Source of the DNA: Chalara sp. BL73
Taxonomy: Eukaryota; Ascomycota; Leotiomycetes; Helotiales
NCBI GenBank assembly: GCA_918026815.1
Contig: CAKJVC010000091.1
Location: 1 to 64,000, forward strand
Length of the DNA: 64,000 nucleotides
Reading direction: 5' to 3'
Made by a program: the position numbers and the translations under genes. Each line of letters opens with the position of its first letter. The stretch's first letter is position 1. The notes below the pieces were generated by a model. It ran no database searches. It worked only from the letters and a program-made list of their open reading frames with translations, and was not told the DNA's origin. Of the stretch, positions 1 to 13,900 are shown one piece after another.

Positions 1-1049
1 CTAAAAAACTTAAAAAGTCAAAAACAAAAAAAAGATTTTAAAAACAAAGTTGTATAGTTTAAATAACTTCGAAAAAAGCTAAAAACTAGCCGAAAAACTA
101 AAGCGAAACGCCGCCGATATATCGGTAAAACGCTTTCGAACAAAACAAAGTTTAAAAAAAAGCGCTAGCTATTTTTTAGTAACCGGTATTAAAACTTAAA
201 ATCTATTTAATTTTAAAAAACTTTATTAAAAATGCAGTTTTTGTATTAATTGCAAAACGCTGTTTTAAAGCAAACGAAAATTACTATTTTTTAATAATAC
301 GCGAAAATAAACTATTGTATTTTCGCTTTCGATGTAATAACAAAACGGAAATAAAACGGTTATAAGTCGAAAATAAAATCGGCAATACTATATAAAAAAG
401 TTTATAGTTTTTTTATAATTGCTTTACGAATAAAAACAATCGAAAACTAAACGCGGCTAGCAAGCTAAAAAACGCTAAGCAGCAAAAACCAGTTAGTAAA
501 AACTTTTGCAATATATTTAAAAACGCTCGAAAAAAGCTAGAAATCGTAAATAATACGTACTGTTAACGTACGCTATTCGAAAAACTTAAAATAACTTAAA
601 AACAAGTATATTGCGCTATAAAAATTTCTTTAAAGCCGGAAAGCGCTAATATTTTTGGCCCGAAAAAAAAAAGCAAAAAATTATTAGCAATTTTAGTAGC
701 TTAAATAAAAAGCTACAAAAACCTGCGGAAAAGCGCCGATGCTTTTACGTTTACAGCTGAATTAAAACGCCGGTTTAACGTTTTGCAGCAAAAATACTTA
801 AAAAACACAAAAAGCATTTTAAGTAAACGAATCGTATTTTTATCGGTACTAGCACAAAAATAAACGTAGCATTATTCGATATTATCGGTACAATAAAAAA
901 GTTATTTATTTTTAAATACTTTAATATAAAATGCTACAATTAAAAAAAGTTATATTTTTACTAATTGCTTAAAACTTAAACAAAAACGAAAAAGTTTGTT
1001 TTAATATTTTTTTACTAAAAAACAAGCAAAACGCAAAAAACGAATAGTT

Positions 1050-4000
1050 ATTTCGGTACAAGTATTTAATGCCGAAAAAACGAAAAATACAAGCGTTTAT
1101 CGACAGCAATACAAAGCAAAACTATGTAAAACAGTTTTTAGCTATATAGCATAATTAAAAATCGAAAAACGCTTAATTCCAACTAGTTACAGTAAAAAAA
1201 AAGTTGTTATTTACGGAATTAACAATATCGAGCTAGCAATTACTGATTTCGAAAACACTACAAAACTTTACCGATACGACTTTGTAGCGTACGACTTTAA
1301 TATACTAAACGTTTTTTTATATTAAAGTACTTTTAGCTAAAACAAATCGATTTAGTTATACGTTTTTTACAAAAGCTAACAATACTTTTTAAAATGTTTT
1401 AAATTAAAGTATTTAATATTAAAACTTTTGCAAAACTAGCAAAACTAAATAATTTATTGTTTAGTTTTACAGCGAATAAAAAAAGCTTAATATTGCTTTT
1501 TTTACAAATTATACTAATATATTTAACAACGTTTTCGCAAGCATTTTACTAAAGCATTATTCGATAAAATACCGAATTAATTTCAAGCCGGAAACAGTAC
1601 TACTATAAAACTTTGTTTACTTGTTTTAAAAAAATTATTAACAATAAAAAATATTTCGAATTTTTTTATTAAAAAGTAAATCCGCCGATTTACTAGTTTT
1701 GCAAAAGCGCTGATTTTATTCGTATTTAAAAAAACGGTTTTTTAAACTATGCGTAAACTACAAAAATTAAATAAAGTTACGATTAAAAATAAAACGCTGT
1801 TATTTTTAATTAGTAAAATACTAAATAAGCTTCGTTGCTTAAAACGATTTATAAAAATAAATTTTTAATACTACAGAATACGCATTAAAAAACGACAACA
1901 AAAACGGCGTTTTGTACTCGATACAGCTATTTCGAGTATTTAGTTTTTTTTTAAATTTTCGAACGTTTTAACTATGTTTTTGCTTATATCAACTAAGCGC
2001 TAGTCGGCTTTGTCGATGTGATTTGCGTAATTTACTTTAATAATATACTTATTTTTTTAAAGAAAATCGAAAACTATACGAAAGCAGTTTATAAAGTTTT
2101 CGAAAAGCTATAAAAGTATAAGCTATACGCAAACTTTTTAAGTGCTGTTTTAATACAAATACTATTAAGTTTCTAGGTTTTATTGTAAAGCTAAAAGCAT
2201 AAAATAGATTTTTTCGCGTAAAAACCGTAAAAGAATAGTTTGTGTTTACGTGCTATAAAAATATTTAAGTGTTTTAAAGTTTATTAATTTTTATAAACGA
2301 TTTATTAAAAATACGTTCGTATTTATATACTGCTAATAAACTTTTAAAAAAATAAAAAGCTTACAGTTTTTTCCGAGTAAAGCTCGAAGCGCTAGCGAGC
2401 TTTAAAGTTTTGAAATCGAAATTCGAAAAACACTTTTGTTTAAACATTTTAATTCGCAACGTAGAATTAAAGTAAAAACAAATAGCTTTAAATAAGCTAT
2501 AGCCGGGATTTTTTGCAGCTGTTCAAAAAAAAAAGCTAAATAGTACTTTATCGCTTTTACTTAAAAAACTTACTTTGTTAAGTTTCGATATAATACTTAC
2601 AATATAAAGTTAATAATTATAGTTTATGCTTTTCGACAATAAAAACAATACTTTCGAAGCAATGTTAATACCGTTACAGTTCGTATCGATTACAACAATT
2701 TAAAATATTTTATAAAAAAAAGCTTACAAACTGTTAAACGAAATAAGCCGAAAACTTAAACGAGTTTAATTTTGTAATTAAGTTTAAACTAAGCAAAACT
2801 AATTTTGCAAACGGACTTTACAAAAGCCGGACTATAAAAAGTTAACGCCGAATCGAAAGCGAAGCGAAAAAAAGCAAAAACGTTTTTTTGACTTTGTATA
2901 ACAAACTGCGTGTAGCAAAATTGTTTTATGCTTTAAAAACTATTTAAAAAGTGTACTTTAAATAATACGAGTTGCGCTTGTGTAAAGTCGCGTTTATTCT
3001 GAGAAATAAACGTTTTCGAACCGGTAAAATGCCGAAGCTAAAACAAATATAACAAAGTTATAAGCTAAAAAGTATTGTAGCGTAATCCGAAAAGTTAAAT
3101 TTAAGCTTATTGTTAGTATAGCTAGTTGTAAACAGCGCGTGCTACGAAAAGTAGCGATTATATTGTTATCGACTGAAACAGTATATAATAAAGTAACGAA
3201 GCCGATTTAAAACGTTTTAACGAAACTGCAAAACTAATTTTTTTAGTTCGAAAATTACTGAAAAACTACAAAGCGAAGCTAAACCGAAGCGAAAAAGCTA
3301 TAAAGCATAAGTTAAAAATAGCTTATTCCGTTATAAAAAGCTGTATATGTTTTTAACGAAAAGTTAATACGCGCAGAAATAATTCACGTGCATTATAATA
3401 AAAGCTTCTATTTTAGCGTGCGTAAAACGCACGAGCTAATAAGCCGAAAGTACTATTAGTTTAGTTTAAAAATAATATTAAAAATATGTTAAAACGTGCA
3501 CGAAATACTAAAAAGCAAACCGAAAAAGCATTGAATTTACAGCGAGTTAGTTTCGATTTTTATTTTTTGAAACTATAAAAAAAATAACTATAGATTTTAT
3601 TACAAATTTACTGCTCAGCAAAAAGCACAACTAAATATATAACTTTGTATTAGTTATAGTTAACAAATATACTAAACTAGCACGCTATATAGCTGTACAG
3701 AAAAGTATTTAAGCTTATAAGCTTGCGAAACTGTTTATAAACTACATTTATAAAAATTTCGGATTTTTAAAAAAATTACTAATAAAAAGTTTGTTTTACA
3801 AACAAATTCTAAAAACTTTATGTATTACTTTAAGATTCGCCGCCGACTTTTTACTGCTTTTACTCGCAAACAAACGGCTAAACGAAACAACAAAATTAAA
3901 CTTTAGAATTTTATTTAAAAACGTATTGCAATTATAAGCAAAATAACTAAATTTCGAAATTAGTTTTAGCGGAATTTATATACAACAATTTTGTTTATAC

Positions 4001-4640
4001 AAACACCGGTAATACTTTGTTTAAACTACTTTACAGCTTCGATTTTAAGCTAGATTTAAACGTCGGAAACGACGTTTTAAAAAAAAGCCGGCAGTTAAAA
4101 AAATCAAGCTTTTAGTAAAACAAAAAAGCTTTCGAGTATTTCCGAAAAGCTTACAAAAGCACAAAAGTACTACAACGCAAAATACAAGCTAACTTGTTTT
4201 CGCGTAAAAAAAGTAATGCTAGCTTTAAAAATATTCGACAATTTAAGCTTAGCCGCAAGCTTGCAGACAAATATTTAAAACTATTCAAAATTTTAAAAAT
4301 TATAAAAATCACGAACAAGTTTACAAACTAGAACTACTGCTATTTTACAAGATTTACAATATGTTTTATGTATTTTTATTAAAGCCGTAGTATAAACGTA
4401 AAAAGCCGTCGAAAAACCGGCGCCGATTTTAGTACAAAAAAAAAAGTACAAAGTAAAAGCTATTTAAGCTTACCGAACTAAAAAAAATAAAGTATTTAGT
4501 ACGCTAAAAAGTATTCTTTGCGGAAAACTTATAAAAGCTTGCGAAGAACTTTTAAAGCGCCGACGAAATAGTGCAAAAGTATTACTAAAAACTACGTTCG
4601 AAATAGCAAAAAATCGAAAAACAAAAAAGCAAAATAGTCA
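1050..4640 (+). pseudogene. G copy 1 pol: protease-RT-RNase H-integrase-chromodomain remnant
   Basis: Many stops and frameshifts, but the family motifs are clear. The protease active site reads AFIDSNTKQNY at 1093-1125 (DSGA has become DSNT). RT: NYKNLNKVTIKN from about 1750, then TRYSYFEYLV and YFNNILIF near 1915-2060 (the YxDD box has lost both Asp to Asn by G-to-A change). RNase H: IDYNNLKYFI-like and FNFVIKF-like segments at 2640-2800. Integrase: zinc-finger HVHY near 3385, first catalytic Asp in ITIDFITN at about 3584-3613, KIRRRL near 3832. The C-terminal LSRKLADKYL segment is at about 4250, and a chromodomain with YLVR and ADEIVQKYY ends at about 4585. Cannot make protein. A possible gag CCHC knuckle near 929-966 is too damaged to call. 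Confidence 0.85.
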
Positions 4641-5743
4641 ATTTTTATACTCGAAAGCAAATAGCAAAAGCTCGGAGGCGAAACGATAAGTGCTCGAAAG
4701 CGAAGCTAAACGTCTAAAAACTACTCGCCGCCAGCAGCCGCTACTTTTTTTACTACTTTTTTTTCCGACTTTTCTTTTTTTTCTTTTTTTATTATTTTTT
4801 CCTTTTTTTTTTCGGAAACAAACTTATTTTTATTTTTATTTTTGTTATTTTTATTTTCGTTTTGTTTTTGTTGATGCCGGTTTAGCTAAATTAAATCGGC
4901 TACAAGTCGAAAAAGTTCGATTACTTACTGTTACTTGTTGCAATTTAACTCCAAAAGAAAATTGGTTTTTGGCTTTTGTAAAAAGCCAAAAACCGCTTTT
5001 ATTTTTTAAAATAAGCTTGTTAACAAAACAAAACTTTCGAACGATTTTTAATTTCCGAAAAACCCGGGCGATAGTTTTACGGAAGCGTTTTTTGCAGTTG
5101 TTAAAACCGGAACGTTTTTAAAGCAAACGAAACTAGCGTGCGAAGCGCGACTACAGCGACGAAAAACAGCCGGCAGCTAGCCGGAGTTAAATCGAAAGTA
5201 TTAAAACTACAAAATACTTACAAAAAACATTTAGCTTTAAAGCCGCGGCAGCGAAAGATTTATCATTTTTTATCGAAAAAGCAGCAGACTTCGAGTTTAA
5301 AGCTCGCAATTTTCGCGCAGCAAAAGCAAACGAAAGTAGCCGAAGCCGAAACGGAAGCGAAACGCAAAACAAATATAGTAGTAGTAGTAGTAGTAATAGT
5401 AGTAATAGTGTTAGTAATAATGTTGTAAAAAAAAACGCAGCTAAACAGAAAAAGCGCTTATTTATAGGCTGAAATTCGACTATTACTTATTTTTATTTAT
5501 AATTAAAAAATTATTATTGCTGTTACTTATTTATTTTAAAAGTATTGTTAATTGTTTTTATTGTACTCAGTTTCCGCTTTTATTGTACTTAAATTGTTGT
5601 TTGCTACGAGCTTTTTTCGGTTTACTTTCGATTGCTTTACAAGCTAGCTACAATACTAAGCTATTATACTCGCGTTTAAAGCTTAATACTAGTATAAACG
5701 TCGGAACAACGTTTTAAAAAAGGAGCAATATTAGGCGCCAGAA
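4640..5743 (+). other. 3' tail of element G: polypyrimidine tract, GTA microsatellite, polypurine tract
   Basis: Between the chromodomain and the 3' LTR lies 1.1 kb without recognisable domains. It contains a T/C-rich tract (4744-4862), a GC-richer stretch around 5130-5360 that is much less mutated than the pol region, a (GTA)n microsatellite (5377-5422) and a purine run AAAAAAGGAG at about 5716-5725. That run lies just before the LTR and may be the plus-strand primer. Open frames of 143 and 96 codons here are biased in composition (poly-Phe/Leu, poly-Val) and the first is not conserved in frame in the second copy, so I do not call them genes. Confidence 0.55.
5377..5422. repeat. (GTA)n microsatellite in the G tail
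   Basis: Runs of GTA broken by AAT units. The same array, slightly longer, is at 18329-18375 in the second copy. Confidence 0.85.
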
Positions 5744-5928
5744 TGTCACGTGCTAAAAGGCACTAAAAGGGCTCGGTAAAAGCACTGAAGCTTGGCATGT
5801 ATAAACACGTAGAAAGTCGCCAGGAGTTCGGAGGGTATAAATAGACTCGGGACGTAGTAAAGAAAGTAAAGATTAGTTTTGTATCAATTGCAGTTGACTT
5901 GTGCCACCCTACTCCAGCACTTTACACA
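5744..5928 (+). repeat. 3' LTR of G copy 1 (185 bp)
   Basis: Begins TGTCACGTGC and ends CTTTACACA, the usual TG...CA limits. It contains a good TATA box, TATAAATA, at 5836-5843. It is far less mutated than the pol region upstream. The second copy is at 18700-18888 with only small differences. The orientation (tail and purine run on its left) makes it the 3' LTR of a + strand element. Confidence 0.88.
5836..5843 (+). promoter_or_regulatory. TATA box in the G LTR
   Basis: TATAAATA in a GC-richer context inside the LTR, where a U3 promoter is expected. The equivalent box in copy 2 is at 18792-18799. Confidence 0.6.
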
Positions 5929-5933
5929 AATAC

Positions 5934-7634
5934 TGTTAGTATTTATAAACAATTTTCTAAATATTTTATATTTTTATTTAATAATTCAATTGCTTTATTT
6001 TTAAATGCTTTTAATTTAAATATAAATATAACCGATTTAATAAGCTTATATAAATTTAAAAATTATAAAACATATTAGCTGTCGAAAACTATCAAGTTTT
6101 TTGATTTAAAAAATTAGTTAGTTTTTTAATTATAAAAAAATTTTGTGTTGCAAAAAAATAAAAATACTTTACTTAATTGCGGAATATTATAATTTTTATT
6201 CTTTAAGCTAAAATTTGCTTTTTAATAATCGACGATTTTTTAGTTATATTTAAGTCCGATAATAATTTTTCGGACTTTTTTAAATTAAAATTTCTATTAA
6301 GTTAATTATATTTTTTTAAATTTGTTGTTAATAAAACTTACTAGAAAAATCTTTTTCGATATTTTTATTGTTTTCTATATTATAAACTTTTGTAAATCGG
6401 TAAAAAATTTTAATAATAACTTTTAAAATATTTTGTACAACAAAATTTAATATATAAGCGACACAATATATATCGCCTTGAAATTTAATAGCTTTTTATT
6501 GTAATGTTGTTTAAAAGCTAACAACAAAATATTGTTCGAAAAAGCGTTATTTCGAGTAATATTAATTTATATATTAATAAAAAGTAAAAATTAAAAACAA
6601 AAAAAAAAACTTTGTAATATTATACTCAATATTATATTTTTTAAAACTTGTAATAAAATATTATTTAAATATACATTAAATTTTTTTTTTAATTCTCGAA
6701 TAGCTAAATAATAAGATTTTAATTCAAAGTTTTTATTAATAAAATATTTAAAATTGTTAGTAAATTTTTAATAATAATAATATTAATACAAATACGTACA
6801 AAGTAATTCCGAGATAAAAATCTTAATTAATAGTTGTTTAAAAATCTAAAGTTATTAAAAACTACCGTTACTGTTTATTTGTTCGTTTAATTCTGTTTTA
6901 ATAAGATTTTGTTTTAGTAAAACAAAGAATTTAAATCGTTTTTAAAACTTTATAATACAGCAGCGGTATATTACTATAATATATTAATAATAGCTTTTTT
7001 TAAAAAAAAAAATGAAAACTTACAAAATAATTAATTTAATAATTTTTAAAAGAATTACTTGTAATAGCTCGAAAAAATATATTATTTGTTATAGCAAAAT
7101 TTAAAAGTAAATTTTTGAATTGTACTACATTAAATTCGGGAGATTTTAGTTTTTTAAAGCTCGATTTTTATTAAAATAGTCGGATATAGTCGAAGTTTGA
7201 CTATTTTCTTTAATATCGAAATCTATAGAATTTTATTATTTTTTTTAAAAAGTTTTAGCTTACCGGACTCAGAGTCGTTTATTATAGCTTTTATATTAAA
7301 AGATTTATGAGAGCTATTATAATGTGCAATATAATTGCTTGTTGAATGATTTATTTTTTGATTTTCCTAAATTTTACTATTATATAATTAGTAAATAATT
7401 AGTTTTTATAAATAGTTCTACTTACTTGCATTTTTTTGTAAACACTTAACAGTAATAGTTCGAGGTATATTAATATTTTTTGTGGCGGATTTAAAATTTT
7501 TGAAATAAATTTTTTTAAAAATAATAGGTTAAGTATTTATATCAATTTCAAAATCCAAAGAATTTTGTAAACGTATAATACGATTCGATTGAGTTTGTTG
7601 AGACATTTTGTAATAAAAATATAAAAGCGTAATA
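5934..7634 (-). pseudogene. hAT transposase remnant, copy a (minus)
   Basis: On the minus strand a start codon at 7604-7606 opens MSQQTQSNRIIRLQN, followed by a short intron (7377-7425). A second exon carries STSN...H...H, like the end of a BED zinc finger, then a region resembling the hAT core. The strongest mark is CVAYILNFVVQNIL at 6424-6465, the conserved Cys/His helix motif of hAT transposases. Further upstream on the minus strand is NNAFSNN, the damaged form of the catalytic Asp motif. The copy is cut by element E on its 5' side (7639) and by element G on its 3' side (5928). Same family as copies b (18889-20630 plus 31178-31589) and c (36834 onward). Confidence 0.8.
7377..7425 (-). other. 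Spliceosomal intron of the hAT gene, copy a (49 bp)
   Basis: Minus strand: donor GTAAGTAG, branch-like CTAAT, acceptor ATAG. The same intron lies at 20365-20413 in copy b and, with a different interior, at 43065-43116 in copy c. Position and borders agree in all three. Confidence 0.65.
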
Positions 7635-7638
7635 ATAT

Positions 7639-7942
7639 TGTGGCGAGGAACATGCTAAAAGCAAGAACAGCAACAGGATTTAGCACAAAACTCATAGGCG
7701 TGATAGCGGTGGCTGCAGCATATAAGGAGAGCACCGGCGAGCTTAAGCTTTATATAATAAATAAACGTTAATAGCTTATAGTAGTGTAAAATATAGAAAA
7801 ATAGAAAAGTGTGTTGTATAATAATAGTGCGCTTTTTACCGGAAACGCAGATTATATACAATTTATGCTTATTAAGTCATATAACTGACTATTTATAAGT
7901 ATTACGTGACAAAGTATAAAATAAAAAATCGTTTTTACTATA
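7639..7942 (-). repeat. 3' LTR of E copy 1
   Basis: Left end TGTGGCGAGGAACATGC is intact. The right, inner end has been mutated to ACTATA from ACCACA, as the less mutated LTR at 30869-31177 shows. The damage is concentrated on the inner side. Confidence 0.85.
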
Positions 7943-10900
7943 TTCGTTTTTTTATACGTGTTCGCTTTAAGCACTAATTAGTAAAAGTTTGCGTTTAGTT
8001 AAATCGAGTTTTTTTTTAATATTGCTTTATGAATTGTTGCATTACATAATTTACTTTTTACTTTTAAAAATAAATATTAATTTGCTTAACTAGCAATAAA
8101 ATATCGACTTTTTATATTACTTTTTTAATTTTTTAATTTACAACTTTACAATAACAACAACAACTCGATTTTTAATAATTATAATTTTTTCGAGCAATAT
8201 TATAAAAATTTAATTTATTATTTGTATAATATTTAACTGCTTAATTTTTTAAAAATTAATTGTTAACTGTTTATTTTTAATAAGTTTTTTTACAATTACT
8301 TTTTATTCGAGTTTTTATACAATTTTTATTTGATTTTTTATATTCAACTGTATTAAATATACAATTAAATTAAATAAACTATTAGTATAAAAAAATTGTG
8401 TTTTTTATTGCAACGTTTTTAATACGTTGTTGTTATGTAAATCGATTTTTAATCGGTTTTTGTTTTTATTTAATTTAATTTTTTATAATTTTTATATTTA
8501 AATTTTATTTTACACTTAATTTTTATTTTACATTTAATTTTTTACTTTATATTTGCTGTCGATACAAATTAAAACTAAATCGTTTTTTAATTTGTTTTTA
8601 TTACTAATTAGTATTAAAAACAAAATTATCGAGCAAAGTAAATTTCGCGACTATATATTAAAAATAAAATAAAGCGTTAGTAAAGTTGCGTTAACGAAAC
8701 TGTAACGCAAAAACTATAAATATACTAAATTTTTTATTTTTATTTTTATTGTTAATTGTTGTTTGTAGCTTTTAACTACTTTTAACAGTTATATAATTAA
8801 AAATAAAATTAAAACTTGAACAAAACAACAATTACGTTATATTTTTTTATTTTTTTTCGAACAATTTTAAAAAATGTTAAAATAAAATATTAAAATAAAA
8901 ACTATTGTATTTATTAACGTTATTTTTAACTTTTCAATATATACAAATCGTAATAAATAAAACAAAACTAAAACTTTAGCAAAATTATAAATAAAACAAA
9001 TCGTTTTATAATTTTTATTGCTAACTGTTATTTTAGCATTTTTTAATTTTTAACAATTATACAATTAAAAACAAAATTAAAACTTAAATAAAATAACAAA
9101 TACAATTTTATTTTTTATTTTTAAACTATATTTCGAACTAAAATATTATTTAAAAATAAAGCAAAACAACAAAATAACAAATTTTACAGTTTAATAATAT
9201 TATAATTTTAACGTTGTTATAATATTGCAAATTATAGTGTTAAAACGTAAATTTAAAAAATTTAATAAATTTAATTTTAATATAACTATTTGCAATTAAA
9301 CTGTACCGGTTAACTTAAAAACGTGTATATTTTTGTTTATATTAATTTTTTTTTTCGAATATAGTTACTATAAAGTTTTCGGGTTTTTACTGTTTTTAAG
9401 TTAAAAATACTGTTAATATAAGTTTTAATTTTCGAAAAGTAATACTTGCTATTTTTATTGCATTTTTTGTTAAACTATTTGTTTTTTAATACAGCAATTT
9501 TTTATTTGTATTTTTACTAATTAATTATAAAAATTTTATTCGAAACAGTTTAACGCGTTGTTATTAATAGCAGTATTAAAATTATTCGGCTTAAACGTTA
9601 CGCAATTGTTTTTAGTTAACAAAATTTTTATTTGTAACTTATTTTGTTTATTAAGTTTTAATTGTTTTTAATAGCAAAAACAAAATTTATTTATTAAAAA
9701 CTTGTTTTTTAAACAAGTTTTAAAATATTTAATATATTACGTTTTTTATTATTATAAAGTTGAATTTTAAGTTTTTATATTTTGTATATTGTTTATTTGT
9801 TAATACTCGAAATTGTTTATTTATAAATTTTTAATTTTATTTCCGAAAAACAATAAACTAAATTCGGTTTAAGTTTGTTGTAACTAAATATTTTTGTTAT
9901 TAAATTTTTTATCGTTTTTTTTAATTAATAACGTTACAAAATAAAAACTTTTAAAATCGAAATAAACTTTTTAAAACTAAAATTAAATTTACTAAAACTA
10001 TTAAATTTAAATTTGAATTGTAAATTATAAAAATATTTTCGAATTATTAAAGTATTATTTGCTAAAAACTTAAAATTATTTTAAAGTTTAAAGTTTTTTA
10101 AATTATTAATTTTACAAGCTTAAAATTAAGTTAAATACTAAAATAACTGTTTTAACGTTTTTTTAAACTTTAAAAGTTTGCTAAAAAACTGTATTTCGCT
10201 TATTTTTTTAATAATTTTTTTTTAAAATAGCTAAAAAAAATTATTTTTTAATTGTTTTGATTTTTTTACTATAATTTTAAAAGTTTTTTTATAAAACTTT
10301 TTATAATTTTGAAATATATACAGTTTTAAAATTGTTTAATTTAATTAATTTATTTAAAAATAGCTTGCTGTTTTTTATTTTATTTTTTGTAAACTTTTAA
10401 AAATTACGTTTTATTTGCTAGTACAATAATTATTAAAGTTTTTTTTTGTATTTATAAATATTTAAACTATAATTACGACTTTTATTTATATAATAAAATA
10501 CTAAATTGTGCGCGTTTTAGTTTACAAAAACAAAAATAAAAATATTGTTAAAAAATTATTGTTAAATTAGTAAATAAAACGTGTAATAACTAATAATAAT
10601 TACTGTTAACAATTTAATTTAAAACTTGTTGTAATACTAGTTAAAACCTTTTTTATTATAAAAAGCTTTTAAACTAATAAATAGCGCTTTAAATTTTAGT
10701 AATTCGAAAGTTTTTTAAAATTTATTCGAACGTATAAGTTTTTTGTGCGTTTATTAAATAAAATAACCGAACTATAAATTGTCGATTGTTTTTTTTTTTT
10801 TTAATATTTTTAAACTTTTTAAAATTAAGTTTAAAGTTTAAATTACTATTTATTACTTTATTATTCAATATATAAAATAACTTTTTCTTTAATTAAAAAA

Positions 10901-13900
10901 ATAGTTTAAATTTTTTTTTAAAATTGACGAAAATAATTTATTGTTTTTTTATAGTAGTTTAACTTTAATTTTATATTTAGTTTTAAAACTTTAATAAAAA
11001 AATTTTTTACTGTTAACAAGTTTTTTATATTTAGTTTTTTCGACTTTTTTTTTATTTAAAATTGTTTTGTTTTTAGTTTAATAAACTTAAAACAATTAAT
11101 TTTTTGTAAAAATTTTTAAATAAAAATCGTAATTTTATAAACAAAATAAACTTTTGTTTATAAACTATATAAAACAATATATATTTAATAAATTTGTAAA
11201 CTATAGTACGTTTTACAAATAAAACAATTGTTAAATTGTTAATTTAGTTTTTTTTACACAAAACGTTTTTAAAAATTTATAATTACGTTCAATTATTTTA
11301 TTTACTATAATATAATATGCAAAAATTTGAATTTTGTTTATTTTTTATTTCGAAAATAATTTTAGCACTTTTTTTGAAATTTTTTATTATTAATTACTAT
11401 TTTAAAATTTTATAACAGTAAATAACGTTTTTTAAATAAACTGTATAATTGTAAAAATATTTTTATTTGTAATAGTTTTTGTTTTCAGCTAGCTATTTAT
11501 ATTGTTTTTAGCTACAACTAAATATTTTTTATTTTTAAACAAATATATAAATAATATTAATTGCTTATTTTTTATTAGTTTATTTAACGTTGTAAAATAT
11601 ATATATATATATATTTTTTTTTCGGCTGTTTTAAATTAATATTTTTTATACGTTTTAATATAGTTTTTTACATTTTTATAATAATTGTACTAAAAATATT
11701 GTTAAAAAATTTTATAATAAATGCTTTTTTTATAGCTGTTTTAGTAGTATATATTTTAAAAAATTTATTTCGGATTTATTTATTATTGATTATAAACTTA
11801 ATAAATTTTTTTTTATTAATAAACGTTATAATTTTTGTTTGTAAACGTTATATTTTAATGTTTTTTTTAAATTTGTAAAATTTTAAAATATTTATATTTT
11901 TAAACTTTTTAAATATTGTTAAATAGCGTATTATTTTAATAAATTTTTACTGTATTTAAAACTAGAAATAAATGTTTTGTATTTAAGTTTTTTAAATTTA
12001 ATTCGATTTCGATTTTTTGTTGCGTAAAAAACTATTTTATTTTTATTTTTTAAAATATTAGTTTTTATTTTACAATTTAAAATTCGTTTTATACTTAAAA
12101 TTTATATTTTGTTTTGTTTTTACAAAATATATTTTGTACACTTTAATTTCGCTAATATTTAATTGTTAATATTTTCGCTTTTTAAATCGGTATTTTTAAA
12201 ATAAAAAGTTTTTTAATAGTGTATTAACAGTTGTATATTATTTTTAAATATATATTATACTTTAAAATTAAATAGTCGTATTTAAATAAACTATCGAATA
12301 ATTAAAGTTTTTAATAATTTGTAATAGTTTTGTTTAATTATACTATAAATATATTTGTATTTGTTTTTAATATAAAGTAAATCGTAATAATTTAAATTTG
12401 CAATTTTTTAAAATTTTAAAAATATTTTTGTATTTTTGTTTTATAACGTTGTAATTACGTTCGGTTTTTAACTACGTTTTGTTTTATTTAGCAAATTTAA
12501 TTTTATTTAAAACAAAGTTTTTTAGTTTAAATAACTGTTATAATTATTTAAACTAGTATTTACTTTTACAACAATTTTTTCGATATTTAGTTTATAGTCG
12601 ATTTAAATAAATACTAACGTTATAATTATAGCGTTTTATAATGTTTTTATAGTTATTTTTAAACTTTAAAATTTTAATACTATATAACACTTTTTTTATT
12701 AAGTTGTAAATAAGTATTATAATAATACTAAAAATTTTATTTAAATTCGAAAATATATATACAAATTTATAAAACTTTAGTTTTGTAATATTTTTAAATA
12801 TTTTTAATTTATAATTTTAACGATTTTGTTTATAAAATTTTTTTTTTAAGTTATATACGAAATTTACAATATTTAGCTTGTTTTGCAAATTAAAACTTAA
12901 AACTTATAAAGTTTTTACACGTTTAATCTTGTTTTTAGCGTTTTATCGAAATTTTAAATATATTTAAAAATATATTGTTGTATTTCGAGCAATATTTTTT
13001 TTGTTATAATTTATATAAAGTTTTTAACGTTTATATTGTTTAAAAAATATAATTATTTTAAAACAAATTATAGCTAAAACAAGTATTATAATTTTTATAC
13101 ATTTTATAATTAAATTTGTAACGTTTTAAAATAATATTATATATTTTAGCAATTCGAATAATATAAAAATACTGTTATATTTTTACAAATAAAATGCAAC
13201 GTTATTTAATTATATTTAAAATATAAATTAATTAAGTTCGCAATATAATATTTTACAAATTTATTAACAAATTCGTTTATTAAAAAAATAAATTCGCATT
13301 TTTAGTATAATAGCATTTATAAATATTACTAAATTAATTAATTTGTAATTACTAAGTTTTTTTAGCAATTAAAAACTATAAGTTTTAATATAGTTTATTA
13401 CAGTATTTTAATATATTACAATTTGGTTTTTTTAAATATTTTACTATTAAAAGTTTTAATATTTTCGAAATAAAAAACTTGCTGTTTGTTATACTGTATA
13501 TTTTATTGTTTTAATTATAATAAATAATAATACATTTTTATAAAATTGTTCGTATTTAAACTAATCGAATATAAAAACTTTTTTTATTAATTAAAACTTT
13601 TTTTTTTTTTTTTGCAAATTGTAGTATATTTTTAATATTTAAATTTTTAGTTTTTTAAACGTAAATTTTAACTTTTAAAATATTTAAAACTTAAAAATAA
13701 TATATTTTTAATATATTTTAGTTTATTTTTAAAAAACGTTTTTTATTTTAAATTTTTATACTAGTTTTTTGTTTTTAAAAATATTGTTTATTTCGTTAGT
13801 TTTATTAATTAAATAAATTTTTTGTTTTTGTTTTGTATATAGTATTTATATTAAAATATTACGTTGCTTTTTTTGTAAAAAAAATATATAATTAAAGTTA

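Larger units (their letters stand above)
1..5928 (+). mobile_element. Ty3/Gypsy chromovirus 'G', copy 1, 5' end outside the window
   Basis: A degenerate LTR retrotransposon on the + strand. Reading through stops, the order is protease (about 1093), reverse transcriptase (about 1738-2200), RNase H (about 2640-2870), integrase (about 3385-4300), chromodomain (about 4446-4590), a 1.1-kb non-coding tail and a 3' LTR (5744-5928). This is the Ty3/Gypsy order, and the chromodomain places it among chromoviruses. The 5' LTR and most of gag lie left of base 1. The five bases after the LTR, AATAC (5929-5933), should be one copy of its target-site duplication; the other is outside. It sits inside hAT transposon sequence, which continues on its right. 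The part from 3556 onward is repeated at 16448-18888. Confidence 0.88.

Noticed and set aside
4690..5121. 143-codon open frame in the G tail
   Set aside because: Poly-Phe/Leu from T runs, frame not kept in copy 2, no domain. Composition artefact.
5138..5428. 96-codon open frame ending in poly-Val
   Set aside because: The Val run is a GTA microsatellite; no motif and located in the non-coding tail of G.
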